From Sphaerochaeta sp. (GTDB taxonomy: Bacteria; Spirochaetota; Spirochaetia; Sphaerochaetales; Sphaerochaetaceae), in contig JAKVPA010000001.1 in the NCBI GenBank assembly GCA_022482495.1, forward strand, positions 62,001 to 126,000: 64,000 nucleotides of DNA. Direction: 5' to 3'. Below, piece by piece: positions 8,905 through 17,324 of the stretch. The notes under the pieces are model-generated. The model was not told the origin of the DNA. It saw only the letters and a list, made by a program, of their open reading frames with translations, and made no database searches. Positions within the stretch are counted from its first letter, which is position 1. Each line of letters starts with the position of its first letter. The position numbers were made by a program, and so were the translations under genes.

Positions 8905-9342
8905 CTATCGTTCCAGGACGAACGTCACCGGACCGTCGTTGGTGTAGGTGACCATCATGTGGGCACCAAACCGCCCATGGGCTACAGTATAGCCCAATCC
9001 GGTGAGATAGGAAAGAGCTTTACTATACATTTGGTTAGCCTTTTCTGGGTCCTCGGCATCATCGTAACTGGGGCGGTTTCCTTTGTGCAGGTTGGCGCAC
9101 AGCGTGAATTGGCTGACCAAAAGAATCTGACCATGCACGTCATCCAAGCTGAGGTTCATCTTGTCATTGGCGTCACGAAACATGCGGAGTTTGACCATCT
9201 TGTCACAGATCCACCGCATCTGCTCTTCCGTATCACCTTTCTGCACGCCAAAGTAGACCAGAATTCCTTGGGAAATGGAACCGATCAACGCGCCGTCCAC
9301 CGTGACGGTGGCGTCTTGCACACGTTGGATGACGCATCTCAT
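8905..9342 (-). CDS. dtd: D-aminoacyl-tRNA deacylase
   Basis: Dtd removes D-amino acids mischarged on tRNA, a translation proofreading step in the cytosol. The 145-residue length is typical. The two active-site motifs are present: LLVSQFTLCA near residue 80 and TNDGPVTFVLE at the C-terminus, the latter carrying the Gly-Pro pair that excludes L-aminoacyl substrates. The start overlaps the rpe stop (ATGA), so translation is probably coupled to rpe. Confidence 0.95.
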   Translation of the reverse strand: MRCVIQRVQDATVTVDGALIGSISQGILVYFGVQKGDTEEQMRWICDKMVKLRMFRDANDKMNLSLDDVHGQILLVSQFTLCANLHKGNRPSYDDAEDPEKANQMYSKALSYLTGLGYTVAHGRFGAHMMVTYTNDGPVTFVLER

Positions 9343-10019
9343 TGGGAAAGCGCCTCATCGGCCAGACGGATCATCTCGTCGGCGAACGCGGCGCGGTCAT
9401 CGCTGCTGAAGAACGCTGAGCCGCAGACTGCCACATCGGCCCCTGCAAGGACGGCGTCGGTGATTGTCTTTTCGTTGATGCCTCCGTCCACACTGACCAG
9501 ATACCCATACCCTTCATCATCACGGATCTGGGCAAGATCGCTTACCTTGTGCAACGTGCTGGGGATGATCTGTTGTCCGCCGAAACCAGGGTTGACCGTC
9601 ATGACCAGCACCAGGTCGCAATCCTCCAGCACCGGCTCGATCATGCACACCGGAGTGGATGGCACGATCGCCACCCCTGCCTTGCATCCACAACTGTGGA
9701 TCAGTTGGAGCACCCGATGCAGATGGACGGTCGCCTCGGCATGTACGGTGATGTAATCACAGCCGCTCCGTGCGAACAATTCGACGTACTTTTCCGGTTC
9801 ATCGATCATCAGGTGAGTGTCGTACACCAATGAGGAACAGGGTTTCAAGTCCTGGATGAATTTCGGTCCGAACGTGATGTTCGGGACAAACCTGCCGTCC
9901 ATCACGTCGAAATGAATCCATTTCGCCGCGCTTTGGTTGATCGTCTCAAGCTCTTCCGCCATCCGGGAAAAGTCAGCGGAAAGGACGCTCGGAGCCAGAA
10001 TGAGTTTGCTATGTTCCAT
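9339..10019 (-). CDS. rpe: Ribulose-phosphate 3-epimerase
   Basis: Rpe interconverts ribulose 5-phosphate and xylulose 5-phosphate in the pentose phosphate pathway. The 226-residue TIM barrel shows LAPSVLSADF (residues 7-16), the metal-binding WIHFDVMDGRFVPN, THLMIDEP, VMTVNPGFGGQ and the phosphate-binding VDGGIN and AGADVAVCGSAFF. The ATG at 10019 fits the family start; the longer open frame upstream runs into the promoter region. No proper Shine-Dalgarno is present; TATAAC ends 6 nt before the ATG. It is the first gene of the long rpe-to-lipoprotein operon. Confidence 0.95.
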   Translation of the reverse strand: MEHSKLILAPSVLSADFSRMAEELETINQSAAKWIHFDVMDGRFVPNITFGPKFIQDLKPCSSLVYDTHLMIDEPEKYVELFARSGCDYITVHAEATVHLHRVLQLIHSCGCKAGVAIVPSTPVCMIEPVLEDCDLVLVMTVNPGFGGQQIIPSTLHKVSDLAQIRDDEGYGYLVSVDGGINEKTITDAVLAGADVAVCGSAFFSSDDRAAFADEMIRLADEALSQ

Positions 10020-10025
10020 ATTCCT

Positions 10026-10054
10026 GTTATACCAACACTCACCCGGTTTTGCAA
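10026..10054 (-). promoter_or_regulatory. Promoter of the rpe operon, predicted leaderless
   Basis: On the minus strand TTGCAA (10054-10049) and TATAAC (10031-10026) are separated by exactly 17 nt. Only six bases, AGGAAT, separate the -10 element from the rpe ATG. The predicted transcription start therefore falls at or within one base of the start codon. Confidence 0.65.
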
Positions 10055-10055
10055 C

Positions 10056-10084
10056 TTGCTTCTTCAGCGAAAGCATGGTATATT
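10056..10084 (+). promoter_or_regulatory. Promoter of greA
   Basis: TTGCTT (10056-10061) and TATATT (10079-10084) are separated by 17 nt on the plus strand. The predicted start near 10091 gives a leader of almost 90 nt before the greA ATG, with a strong AGGAGG. It lies back to back with the rpe promoter; the two -35 elements are one base apart. Confidence 0.6.
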
Positions 10085-10178
10085 GTACACAGATTGAGAC
10101 AAGCATTCCGAGCTGGCGCACAGTCAGCCCGGTTTGTTTTATGGCGGGAAAAAACCGTGTATTTTCAGGAGGCTTGGC

Positions 10179-12908
10179 ATGCAAGCAAACGACATTGAGA
10201 AAGCCCTGCAGGAAGAGCAATGGACAAGGGCTCAGATCGGAACATTCACCCTTGGGTCGTTCCAACAGTTGGACGAGATGATCGCCCCGCTTGACGACGA
10301 CACGCAGAACGAGGTGAAGGCGTTCTGTGACAAATACCTTGCCGAAAACCCAAAGAGCATCGTGGCGCTGTACGTTTCCGGCTCCCTTACGTTGAAACGG
10401 CACAGCCAGGAAGACAACATCAACCTCCTCAACCTGATCCAGATGTTCATCGACATCAAGAAATGGAACATTGTTGAGTACCTATGCCAAAAAATCCTTT
10501 CCGTCAGCCAGAACCGGCATGCATTGCGTCTGTTGGCCACCTGTTATCAGCAGCAAGGTGAAGTGGACAAGATGTTCGCGACCTATGAGCAGGTGATCAA
10601 GGCGGACCACGATGAGATTGACATCGTCAAGCAGTTGGCTGAACGCGCCAAGGCCAAGGGGGATACGGAAAAAGCCCTCGGGTTCTCCAAGATCGCGTTC
10701 GAGCGGAACCTGAACAAGCATGACATCACCGCGCTCCGTTCGCTGTTCGATGACATTCTTTCGTTGTGTCCAAATGATTTCGAATATTTGGTGGGCGCGG
10801 CGGAAAAAGTATCCCTGCAGAGCCCGTCCATCGGCATTGCGGTCCTCAGGGACATCGAGGCGCAGTTCAAGAACGACGTGGAGAAGCGTATTTTCTGTGA
10901 GAAACGAATCCTCGGGTTGGACAAGGAAGACGTTCTTGCCAAACAGAATCTTGTGGAGAGCTACAAGACCAAATACAAGGATCACAGCAGGCTGAACAGC
11001 TGCCTGGAAGAGAGTTCACTCACTTCCGGATACACCCGTGATGTGCTGACCGCCATCGAAGAGTTTGAAAAGAATATTTCTTTTGACAAAGGCACGTTCG
11101 TTTATCAGGAATCCACCAAACGGCTTGGAAGGATCCGCAGCATCGACGACCATATGGTGGTGATCGATTTTGTCCATCAGAAAGGGAACGAAGGGACGCA
11201 GATGACGCCTGCCATGGCCTTCCGCAGCCTGAAGGCGCTCCCCAAGAGCCATATCCTTGTGTTGAAAGGGTGTGTCAGCCATGACAAACTCCGGGACAAG
11301 ATCATGTCGGACGTCCCCTGGGCGCTTCACATCCTCTTTGAAAGTTTTGATGGTACCTGCTCAATGAAGCAGATCAAGAAGGAACTGTGTCCCGAACTGC
11401 TTTCTGACAGCCAGTGGACCACCTGGTCACGGACAGCCAAAGGCATTCTGATGACGGACGAGCACTATGATGTATCGCCGGAAACCGACGCGTTCATCCT
11501 CAGGCCTACTCCGGTCACCTATGATGAGAAGCAGCTTTCCATCTTCAATTCCCATGAGAAGTTCAACGACAAGGTCAAGGATCTGAAGAAGTTCCTCAGC
11601 GACAAGGGGAATACGGACAGCGAATCGTTCTATGCGATGATCCAGTACTTCTCCAAGATTCTTGAGGCGAGAAAGGATCAAAGTTCCGCCGATCCGGAGA
11701 CAATGGGTTCCTACCTGTTGTTGGACGACCTGCTGAACCAGAAGAAGTTCACCTTCATCAAGATTCCGCAGGAAGTCAGTTTTTCCTCGCTGACCAAGGA
11801 CTGCACGATGGACAAGTTCGTTGCGTTGTTCAAGAGCGTCGACGATCCTGACTTGAAAAAATGCTTCATTGACTGGACGGTGGAGACTCGGCCGGATTGG
11901 AATGAGATCCTGCTCCTTCTCTTCCCCCACTACCTGACCAGCTACATCCCGGACATCTACCGCAGCAAGAAACGCAGCGGCGAGTTCGAGAAGGTGTATT
12001 CCCTGGCCGTCAATGAGTACCGTGATTATTCCAACATGCTGATCTACTTGATCAAGAACACGCCGCAAAAGACGTGGGAGAAAGCAGGCATCAGCCAGGA
12101 AAAACTGCTGTTCACCGAACTTGAGGTGATTGATTTCCTCAACCACAAGATCGACGCGAAGGTGGATGGACAGGAGAGCAGCACCAATGTCAAGGTGTTG
12201 ATGGAGCGTCTGTTTGGCAAGAATAAAAAGAATGATGACGGTCTTGTGTTCATTACGTTGGGGAAAGGGGATGAGGAGTTCGCCCGGAAGATCGACAGCC
12301 TGGTGCACAGTTGCTTCAATCTGGATCCTGGCATGAAGATCTATGTCCGGCACATTATTCAGGAACGATATCCTTCCCTGCAGTTCAACGACACACCGAA
12401 GGAGATCAACCGTGATGCGGTGATCCCCACCGGATGGTTCTGTTCCCGTTCTGCTTTGGAAGCGAAGAAGAAGGAGCTGGACAACATCCAGCATGTGATT
12501 CTTCCCAAGGTTGCGACGGACATCGCCGTAGCCCGTGAGAAAGGTGATCTCCGGGAAAACAGCGAGTACAAGTACAGCAAGGAACAGCAACAGTTCTACA
12601 ACACCCGGGCCCAGTCATTGAAGGAAGAGATTGACAAGGCGATCGTGGTGACGAAGGACAAGGTGGATCCTTCCCGCACTTCGTTCGGCACCAGCGTGCT
12701 GTTGACGGACAACAAGAGCGGACAGGACATCAGCTACACGTTGATGGGTCCGTGGGATTCCGATCCGGACAAGAATGTGATCAACATCCTCGCTCCGATG
12801 GGCAACGCGTTGCTCAACAAGAAGGAAGGGGAACGATTCAAATTCGACGTGAACGGACAATCCTACGACTACACCATCAAACAGATTACCGTGCATGATT
12901 TCTCGTAA
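10179..12908 (+). CDS. greA: Transcription elongation factor GreA with large N-terminal helical domain (spirochaete type)
   Basis: GreA stimulates transcript cleavage by backtracked RNA polymerase. Only the last 150 or so of 909 residues are classical GreA: the coiled coil starts near ALEAKKKELDNI and carries the tip motif AREKGDLRENSEYKYSKEQQ, whose acidic residues reach the polymerase active site. The C-terminal FKBP-like domain ends the protein. The N-terminal 750 residues are helical, with TPR-like repeats near residues 80-180. Large GreA proteins of this layout occur in Borrelia and Treponema. The ATG at 10179 is preceded by AGGAGG at 6 nt. The gene is monocistronic, ending in a strong terminator. 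The extra domain's role is unknown. Confidence 0.93.
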   Translation: MQANDIEKALQEEQWTRAQIGTFTLGSFQQLDEMIAPLDDDTQNEVKAFCDKYLAENPKSIVALYVSGSLTLKRHSQEDNINLLNLIQMFIDIKKWNIVEYLCQKILSVSQNRHALRLLATCYQQQGEVDKMFATYEQVIKADHDEIDIVKQLAERAKAKGDTEKALGFSKIAFERNLNKHDITALRSLFDDILSLCPNDFEYLVGAAEKVSLQSPSIGIAVLRDIEAQFKNDVEKRIFCEKRILGLDKEDVLAKQNLVESYKTKYKDHSRLNSCLEESSLTSGYTRDVLTAIEEFEKNISFDKGTFVYQESTKRLGRIRSIDDHMVVIDFVHQKGNEGTQMTPAMAFRSLKALPKSHILVLKGCVSHDKLRDKIMSDVPWALHILFESFDGTCSMKQIKKELCPELLSDSQWTTWSRTAKGILMTDEHYDVSPETDAFILRPTPVTYDEKQLSIFNSHEKFNDKVKDLKKFLSDKGNTDSESFYAMIQYFSKILEARKDQSSADPETMGSYLLLDDLLNQKKFTFIKIPQEVSFSSLTKDCTMDKFVALFKSVDDPDLKKCFIDWTVETRPDWNEILLLLFPHYLTSYIPDIYRSKKRSGEFEKVYSLAVNEYRDYSNMLIYLIKNTPQKTWEKAGISQEKLLFTELEVIDFLNHKIDAKVDGQESSTNVKVLMERLFGKNKKNDDGLVFITLGKGDEEFARKIDSLVHSCFNLDPGMKIYVRHIIQERYPSLQFNDTPKEINRDAVIPTGWFCSRSALEAKKKELDNIQHVILPKVATDIAVAREKGDLRENSEYKYSKEQQQFYNTRAQSLKEEIDKAIVVTKDKVDPSRTSFGTSVLLTDNKSGQDISYTLMGPWDSDPDKNVINILAPMGNALLNKKEGERFKFDVNGQSYDYTIKQITVHDFS

Positions 12909-12918
12909 TCGCACACAG

Positions 12919-12953
12919 ATGGGCCGGGGAACCGGCCCATTTCCTCCTTTTTT
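12919..12953 (+). terminator. Intrinsic terminator of greA
   Basis: ATGGGCCGG (12919-12927) pairs perfectly with CCGGCCCAT (12932-12940) around a GGAA tetraloop. A pyrimidine-rich tract with six Ts at about 12948-12953 follows. It lies 11 nt after the greA stop and is the clearest terminator in the window. Confidence 0.85.
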
Positions 12954-13007
12954 CGATCTTTTCTTTTTGGCCAGGTGTAGTTTTTCTCACAATAATACAA
13001 AAACTAT

Positions 13008-13036
13008 TTGAGTACGTTTCCGTTTAATGCTACTAT
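13008..13036 (+). promoter_or_regulatory. Candidate promoter of the GH2-type gene
   Basis: TTGAGT (13008-13013) and TACTAT (13031-13036) are spaced by 17 nt. Transcription would start near 13043, giving a short leader of about 15 nt before the GTG start. The flanking sequence is AT-rich. I see no convincing palindromic operator. Confidence 0.5.
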
Positions 13037-13057
13037 TTCGCAGAGTGCAGGTGCAGC

Positions 13058-14770
13058 GTGAACAACAACGGATATCCAAGGCCTCAAATGGTAAGAGACA
13101 ACTGGCAAAGTCTCGATGGTGTCTGGTATTGCGCATTTTCACGGGAACACACCATCCCTGATGAATTCGATACGACGATCATCGTGCCTTTTTCCCCTGA
13201 AACAGAGCTTTCCGGCGTAAAACGCGTTTTGTTGCCGGAAGAAAGCCTGTTCTACCGAAGGACATTTTCCTACCATCACAAACCAGACACCCGGGTGCTG
13301 CTCCACTTCCAGGCAGTGGACCAGGAATGCGTTGTCTTTCTCAATGACAAGACCCTTGGTTCCCATATTGGCGGATACATCCCCTTTGGGTTTGACGTGA
13401 CACCGAACATCAGGGATGAGAATGAGCTTGTCGTCATCGTGACGGACAAACACGACCGCTCTCCCCTTCCCAAGGGAAGACAACGTCTCAATCCCGCTCC
13501 GAACTGCACCACGGCGCAAAGCGGCATCTGGCAGACTGTATGGTTGGAGACGGTACCGGAAACGTATATTTCTTCCCTTACCGTGACTCCTGACTTGGAT
13601 CACCAGTGTTTTTCCCTTCAGGTGACAACCAACAAGGAAACCTCCGATCCCGTGACAATCACCTATGACGGAAAGACCATTTCCGCCTTGAGCAACATCA
13701 AGGTAACCTGTCTTCTGCAACAGCCCCACCCTTGGAGCCCGGAGGATCCCTTCCTGTATCCGGTTGCCGTTACCTGTGGGGAGGATACGGTACAGACCTA
13801 TGTGGCGATGCGTAGTTTCCGTATGAAGGATGGGGTCATTTTCCTCAATGGAAAACCCTACTTCCACCATGGCGTATTGTACCAAGGGTATTGGAAAGAA
13901 GGATTGTACACCCCACCCGACGACCAGGCGGTGGAGAATGACCTGATGGGCATCAAGGCGTTGGGGTTCAATACGATTCGGTTGCACCAGAAGGTGGAGA
14001 CGTTGAAGTGGTATCATCTCTGCGACACGTTGGGCTTGCTCGTTTGGCAGGATATGCCCTCAGGCGGAGTTGTCAAACCACGTGGCTTGGGCACCTTCCC
14101 GCTGATGCTCCGTCCAAGCAAGGCGGATGACACCAAGAAACATGCCTTTCTTGGCAGTGATGACCGCACGTACCGTTTGGAATTCCTGGCGGAACTGAGA
14201 GGAATGATCCGTCTTTTGTACAACTGCCCTTGCGTTGAGATGTGGACATTGTTTTCCTGTGGATTGGGCCAGTTCGATTCAACACGACTGCAGGCCCACG
14301 TCAAGGCGTTGGATGGTTCCCGGTTGGTCAATCCCACCGACGGCGTCTATGACCAGGGCTCCGGAGATGTGCATGCGGAACACCTTCCCTCCCTGAAATA
14401 CCATATGCGTCCTGACGCCCATCAACGCGCCGTGGTGATCTCTGATTTCGGAGGATTCTCCATCGGCGCAAAGACAGGCTTCGCGTATCATGCCGTCAGC
14501 AATGAAACGGCGTACAACCAGGCTTTGGTCTCCTTGTACCAGAATGTGGTGGCACCCGCGAAACAACAAGGATTGGCCGGGTGTGTCTACACCCAGTTCC
14601 ATGATACGGAAACGGAATCGGATGGGTTGGTGTCGTACGACCGCAAACAGGTGAAGGTCACACCTGAGACCGCATCAATGATCCGATCGTTGCTTTTTCA
14701 GGACGGTCAGGAACGGAATACGGAAGATACGGTAGCTCAACAGAACCACCAGACATCCCGTCAAGCCTAA
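13058..14770 (+). CDS. Glycoside hydrolase family 2-like protein with altered active site
   Basis: The 570-residue protein has the three GH2 domains. A sugar-binding jelly roll covers about residues 1-180 (PRPQMVRDNWQSLDGVW near the start). An immunoglobulin-like domain ends near residue 270, and a TIM barrel starts with FLNGKPYFHHGVLYQGYW. GH2 enzymes hydrolyse beta-galactosides, glucuronides or mannosides using two glutamates. In related proteins the acid/base lies in F-N-E-G-W-G-Q-F; here the segment reads LFSCGLGQFD, so Asn-Glu is Ser400-Cys401. The usual nucleophile in EFGG is Asp463 in ISDFGGFS. No signal peptide is visible. The GTG start fits homologous N-termini but has a weak ribosome-binding site. 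The last 96 nt overlap murJ. Hydrolase activity is doubtful; substrate unknown. Confidence 0.85.
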   Translation: MNNNGYPRPQMVRDNWQSLDGVWYCAFSREHTIPDEFDTTIIVPFSPETELSGVKRVLLPEESLFYRRTFSYHHKPDTRVLLHFQAVDQECVVFLNDKTLGSHIGGYIPFGFDVTPNIRDENELVVIVTDKHDRSPLPKGRQRLNPAPNCTTAQSGIWQTVWLETVPETYISSLTVTPDLDHQCFSLQVTTNKETSDPVTITYDGKTISALSNIKVTCLLQQPHPWSPEDPFLYPVAVTCGEDTVQTYVAMRSFRMKDGVIFLNGKPYFHHGVLYQGYWKEGLYTPPDDQAVENDLMGIKALGFNTIRLHQKVETLKWYHLCDTLGLLVWQDMPSGGVVKPRGLGTFPLMLRPSKADDTKKHAFLGSDDRTYRLEFLAELRGMIRLLYNCPCVEMWTLFSCGLGQFDSTRLQAHVKALDGSRLVNPTDGVYDQGSGDVHAEHLPSLKYHMRPDAHQRAVVISDFGGFSIGAKTGFAYHAVSNETAYNQALVSLYQNVVAPAKQQGLAGCVYTQFHDTETESDGLVSYDRKQVKVTPETASMIRSLLFQDGQERNTEDTVAQQNHQTSRQA

Positions 14771-16222
14771 CGCACAGGTAATGCCAAAGTTGCGCCATGT
14801 GGAGCCCTCTCCCCACCACAACGGTGTGATGTTCCGGTAGACGATGCAGAGGACGGCCAGCGGAAGATTGGCCAGAAGGATTCTTCCCAATGCCTTTCCC
14901 AATCTGAGGTCTTTTGCGATGGCATACACATCACGCACCGAGAACATCATCAGAGCCAACGCCACCAGGAACCCGATGTTCCCTGCAATGGCAAGAGAGA
15001 CGACGGTATAGCCAAGGTGAAGGAAAAGCCAGGAGCAGAATATGTCAATTCCGGTCTGGATTGCCGTCAGGATCAATACCAAACGATACCGGTCCACACT
15101 GTAACAGCATTTCTGGAAAAACCCATACCATGCGATGAACGGCATTCCCCAGAGAAAGGCGCGCACTACGCGAGATGTAAGCAACGCAACCTCTGCGGTG
15201 AATGCGCCACTTTGGAGAATGGTACTGACGCATTCCTGGGAGAGCGTTCCGATGACCAGCGAGGAAGGGATCAAAAAGGTCGCAAGGTACTCCAGGCCTT
15301 TCCCCATTTCATCGGTAAGGCTCGCTCTGTCTCCTCTAGCCCAGGAACCGCTCATCAATGGAAAATAGACGGTGGAGATGGCGGTGAGGAAAATCCCATA
15401 GGGAGTCTGCCAGAAAATCGTCGCGTTGCTCAACGCCGTGACGGATCCTTCCGCCATCATCGATGCGAAACTGAATGAAACCTGTTGTCCGATGATCTGG
15501 ATCACCGAAGCGCCGATGACGATCACCCACCGATGGATGACTTGTCCGAACGTTCCATCCGGTGGCCGGAAAGAGAACCGGATCCGGTAGCCCATGTGAT
15601 GGATGGCGATGATGCTGTATCCCAACTGCAGGAAGCCCCCGATCATCACCGACCAGCCCATGGCCTGCGGCGTCCGCCCATACCACACGCCGAAGATTAC
15701 GGCAAAGGAGAACAGAAGCGGCGAAAAGGATGCGGCGAAGAACCGCTGGTGGCACTGCAGCATGCTGTTGGTGATGGTGGACAGGCTGATGGCTCCCAGG
15801 AATACCATGAAAAACGGAAGAAGGCTCCCTCCTAGAAGCACCCCTTCCTTGGGGAAATCCGATACCGCCTGGATCACCGCGCTTCCCGTCCATCGGGCCA
15901 TGAGGACAAGCATGACGAACAACACCGTCTGCCAGGTGAACAACAGGTTGAGCAATGAATTGGTTTCTTTGCGGCGTTCCTCGTCGATCAACCGGGAGAA
16001 CACCGGTACGTAGGCCGATGACATCGCGCCTTCGGCGAACAGCTTGCGGAAGTTGTTGGGGATGTTGTACGTGAAGTTGATGACATCCCCCACCATGCCG
16101 GATCCATACACCGATCCGATCACCTTCGCCTTGACGATGCCCAGGAGCCTGCTCGCCAAGGTGAGGATCATTACGGTCAGGCTGTGGCGCTCATCCTTCG
16201 GTTTTTTGGGAGAAGCGCTCAA
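14675..16222 (-). CDS. murJ: Lipid II flippase MurJ
   Basis: MurJ moves the peptidoglycan precursor lipid II across the inner membrane. The 515-residue polytopic protein has about 14 hydrophobic segments of the MVF/MOP superfamily. The N-terminus carries SRLLGIVKAKVIG and DVINFTYNIPNNFRKLFAEG, diagnostic for MurJ. The TTG at 16222 has AAGGA 5 nt upstream, inside the last 32 nt of tgt. The gene is the last of the pnp-dut-lptF-lptG-tgt-murJ series and its 3' end overlaps the convergent GH2 gene. MurJ presence implies a peptidoglycan wall. Confidence 0.94.
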   Translation of the reverse strand: MSASPKKPKDERHSLTVMILTLASRLLGIVKAKVIGSVYGSGMVGDVINFTYNIPNNFRKLFAEGAMSSAYVPVFSRLIDEERRKETNSLLNLLFTWQTVLFVMLVLMARWTGSAVIQAVSDFPKEGVLLGGSLLPFFMVFLGAISLSTITNSMLQCHQRFFAASFSPLLFSFAVIFGVWYGRTPQAMGWSVMIGGFLQLGYSIIAIHHMGYRIRFSFRPPDGTFGQVIHRWVIVIGASVIQIIGQQVSFSFASMMAEGSVTALSNATIFWQTPYGIFLTAISTVYFPLMSGSWARGDRASLTDEMGKGLEYLATFLIPSSLVIGTLSQECVSTILQSGAFTAEVALLTSRVVRAFLWGMPFIAWYGFFQKCCYSVDRYRLVLILTAIQTGIDIFCSWLFLHLGYTVVSLAIAGNIGFLVALALMMFSVRDVYAIAKDLRLGKALGRILLANLPLAVLCIVYRNITPLWWGEGSTWRNFGITCALGLTGCLVVLLSYRIFRIPFLTVLKKQRSDH

Positions 16223-17324
16223 GGTAATCCTTCTTGAATTGGGTGAACCGGTCTTCGGCGATGGCCGTTCGGACCCGCTCCATCAAGCGATGGAAATAGG
16301 CAAGGTTGTGTTCGGTTGCCAGCATCCCGCCAAGCATCTCATTGCATTTCACCAGATGGTGCATGTAACCACGGGTGTATTCCCTGCAACAAGTGCAGTC
16401 ACAGTCAGGATCCACCGGAATCATCTGTTCTGCGAATTTGGCCTTTTTCAGCGTCAGAACCCCATCATCGGTAAAGACGGCGCCGTTACGCGCCATGCGG
16501 GTTGCCAGAACGCAATCAAACAGGTCGATGCCGTTCTCAACCGCTTCCAGGATATAATCGGGGCTCCCGATGCCCATCACATACCGTGGCTTTTCCTTGG
16601 TGACGCAGGAAGCCGTGTAAGCAAGCATGTGGCGGAATGTCTCCGGCGTCTCACCGACGGAAAGCCCGCCGATGGCAACTCCCGGGAAATCCATCCCGCT
16701 GATCGTCTCCGCGCTGATCTTCCTCAGGTCCTCATAGAAATTCCCTTGTACGATTCCAAACAGATTGCCAGGAAACGACTTCCCCAGTTCCTGTTTGCGT
16801 TTCAGCGCCCGCTCTGCCCATGCGTGGGTGATCTCCATCGCCTTGACGGCGTTGCGGTACGGAATATCCGGCTCGGTGCACACATCCAGGCACATGGCGA
16901 TGTCACTGCCAATGACCGATTGGATGTCTACCACCTTTTCCGGCGTGAAGACATGGCGGGAACCATCGATATGGCTTTGGAACTTCACGCCGTCCTGTTC
17001 AATCTTTCTCAAACCGGAGAGGGAGAATACCTGGAACCCGCCACTGTCCGTCAGGATGTTCCCGTCCCAGTTGCAGAAGCGATGCAGGCCTCCATACGTC
17101 TTCAGAACCTCGGTGCCCGGACGAAGGTACAAGTGATAGGTGTTTGCCAAGATCAGGTTGTACCCGATCTTCCGAAGCGTATCATGATAAATCCCTTTGA
17201 CCGTGCCGTTGGTCCCCACCGGCATGAACGCCGGAGTGACCACATCCCCATGGGGAAGATGCACCCGTCCCAGACGGGCTGCACTGTGGGCGTCCTGATG
17301 CGTCAATGTGTAGATGCTATCCAT
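16191..17324 (-). CDS. tgt: Queuine tRNA-ribosyltransferase
   Basis: Tgt exchanges guanine-34 for preQ1 in GUN-anticodon tRNAs, a step of queuosine synthesis; queA at 41880-42920 acts next. The 377-residue protein has the typical length. It contains the substrate pocket ILTDSGGFQVFSL with a catalytic Asp, GGLSVGE, DLFDCVLATRMARNG with the nucleophilic Asp region, and the zinc site CDCTCCREYTRGYMHHL (three Cys plus a His). The ATG at 17324 overlaps the lptG stop by 8 nt and is preferred over a TTG four codons upstream. Confidence 0.96.
   Translation of the reverse strand: MDSIYTLTHQDAHSAARLGRVHLPHGDVVTPAFMPVGTNGTVKGIYHDTLRKIGYNLILANTYHLYLRPGTEVLKTYGGLHRFCNWDGNILTDSGGFQVFSLSGLRKIEQDGVKFQSHIDGSRHVFTPEKVVDIQSVIGSDIAMCLDVCTEPDIPYRNAVKAMEITHAWAERALKRKQELGKSFPGNLFGIVQGNFYEDLRKISAETISGMDFPGVAIGGLSVGETPETFRHMLAYTASCVTKEKPRYVMGIGSPDYILEAVENGIDLFDCVLATRMARNGAVFTDDGVLTLKKAKFAEQMIPVDPDCDCTCCREYTRGYMHHLVKCNEMLGGMLATEHNLAYFHRLMERVRTAIAEDRFTQFKKDYLERFSQKTEG

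Noticed and set aside
10020-10403. Longer rpe reading frame
   Set aside because: It crosses the divergent promoter region and overlaps greA coding; the family start is at 10019.
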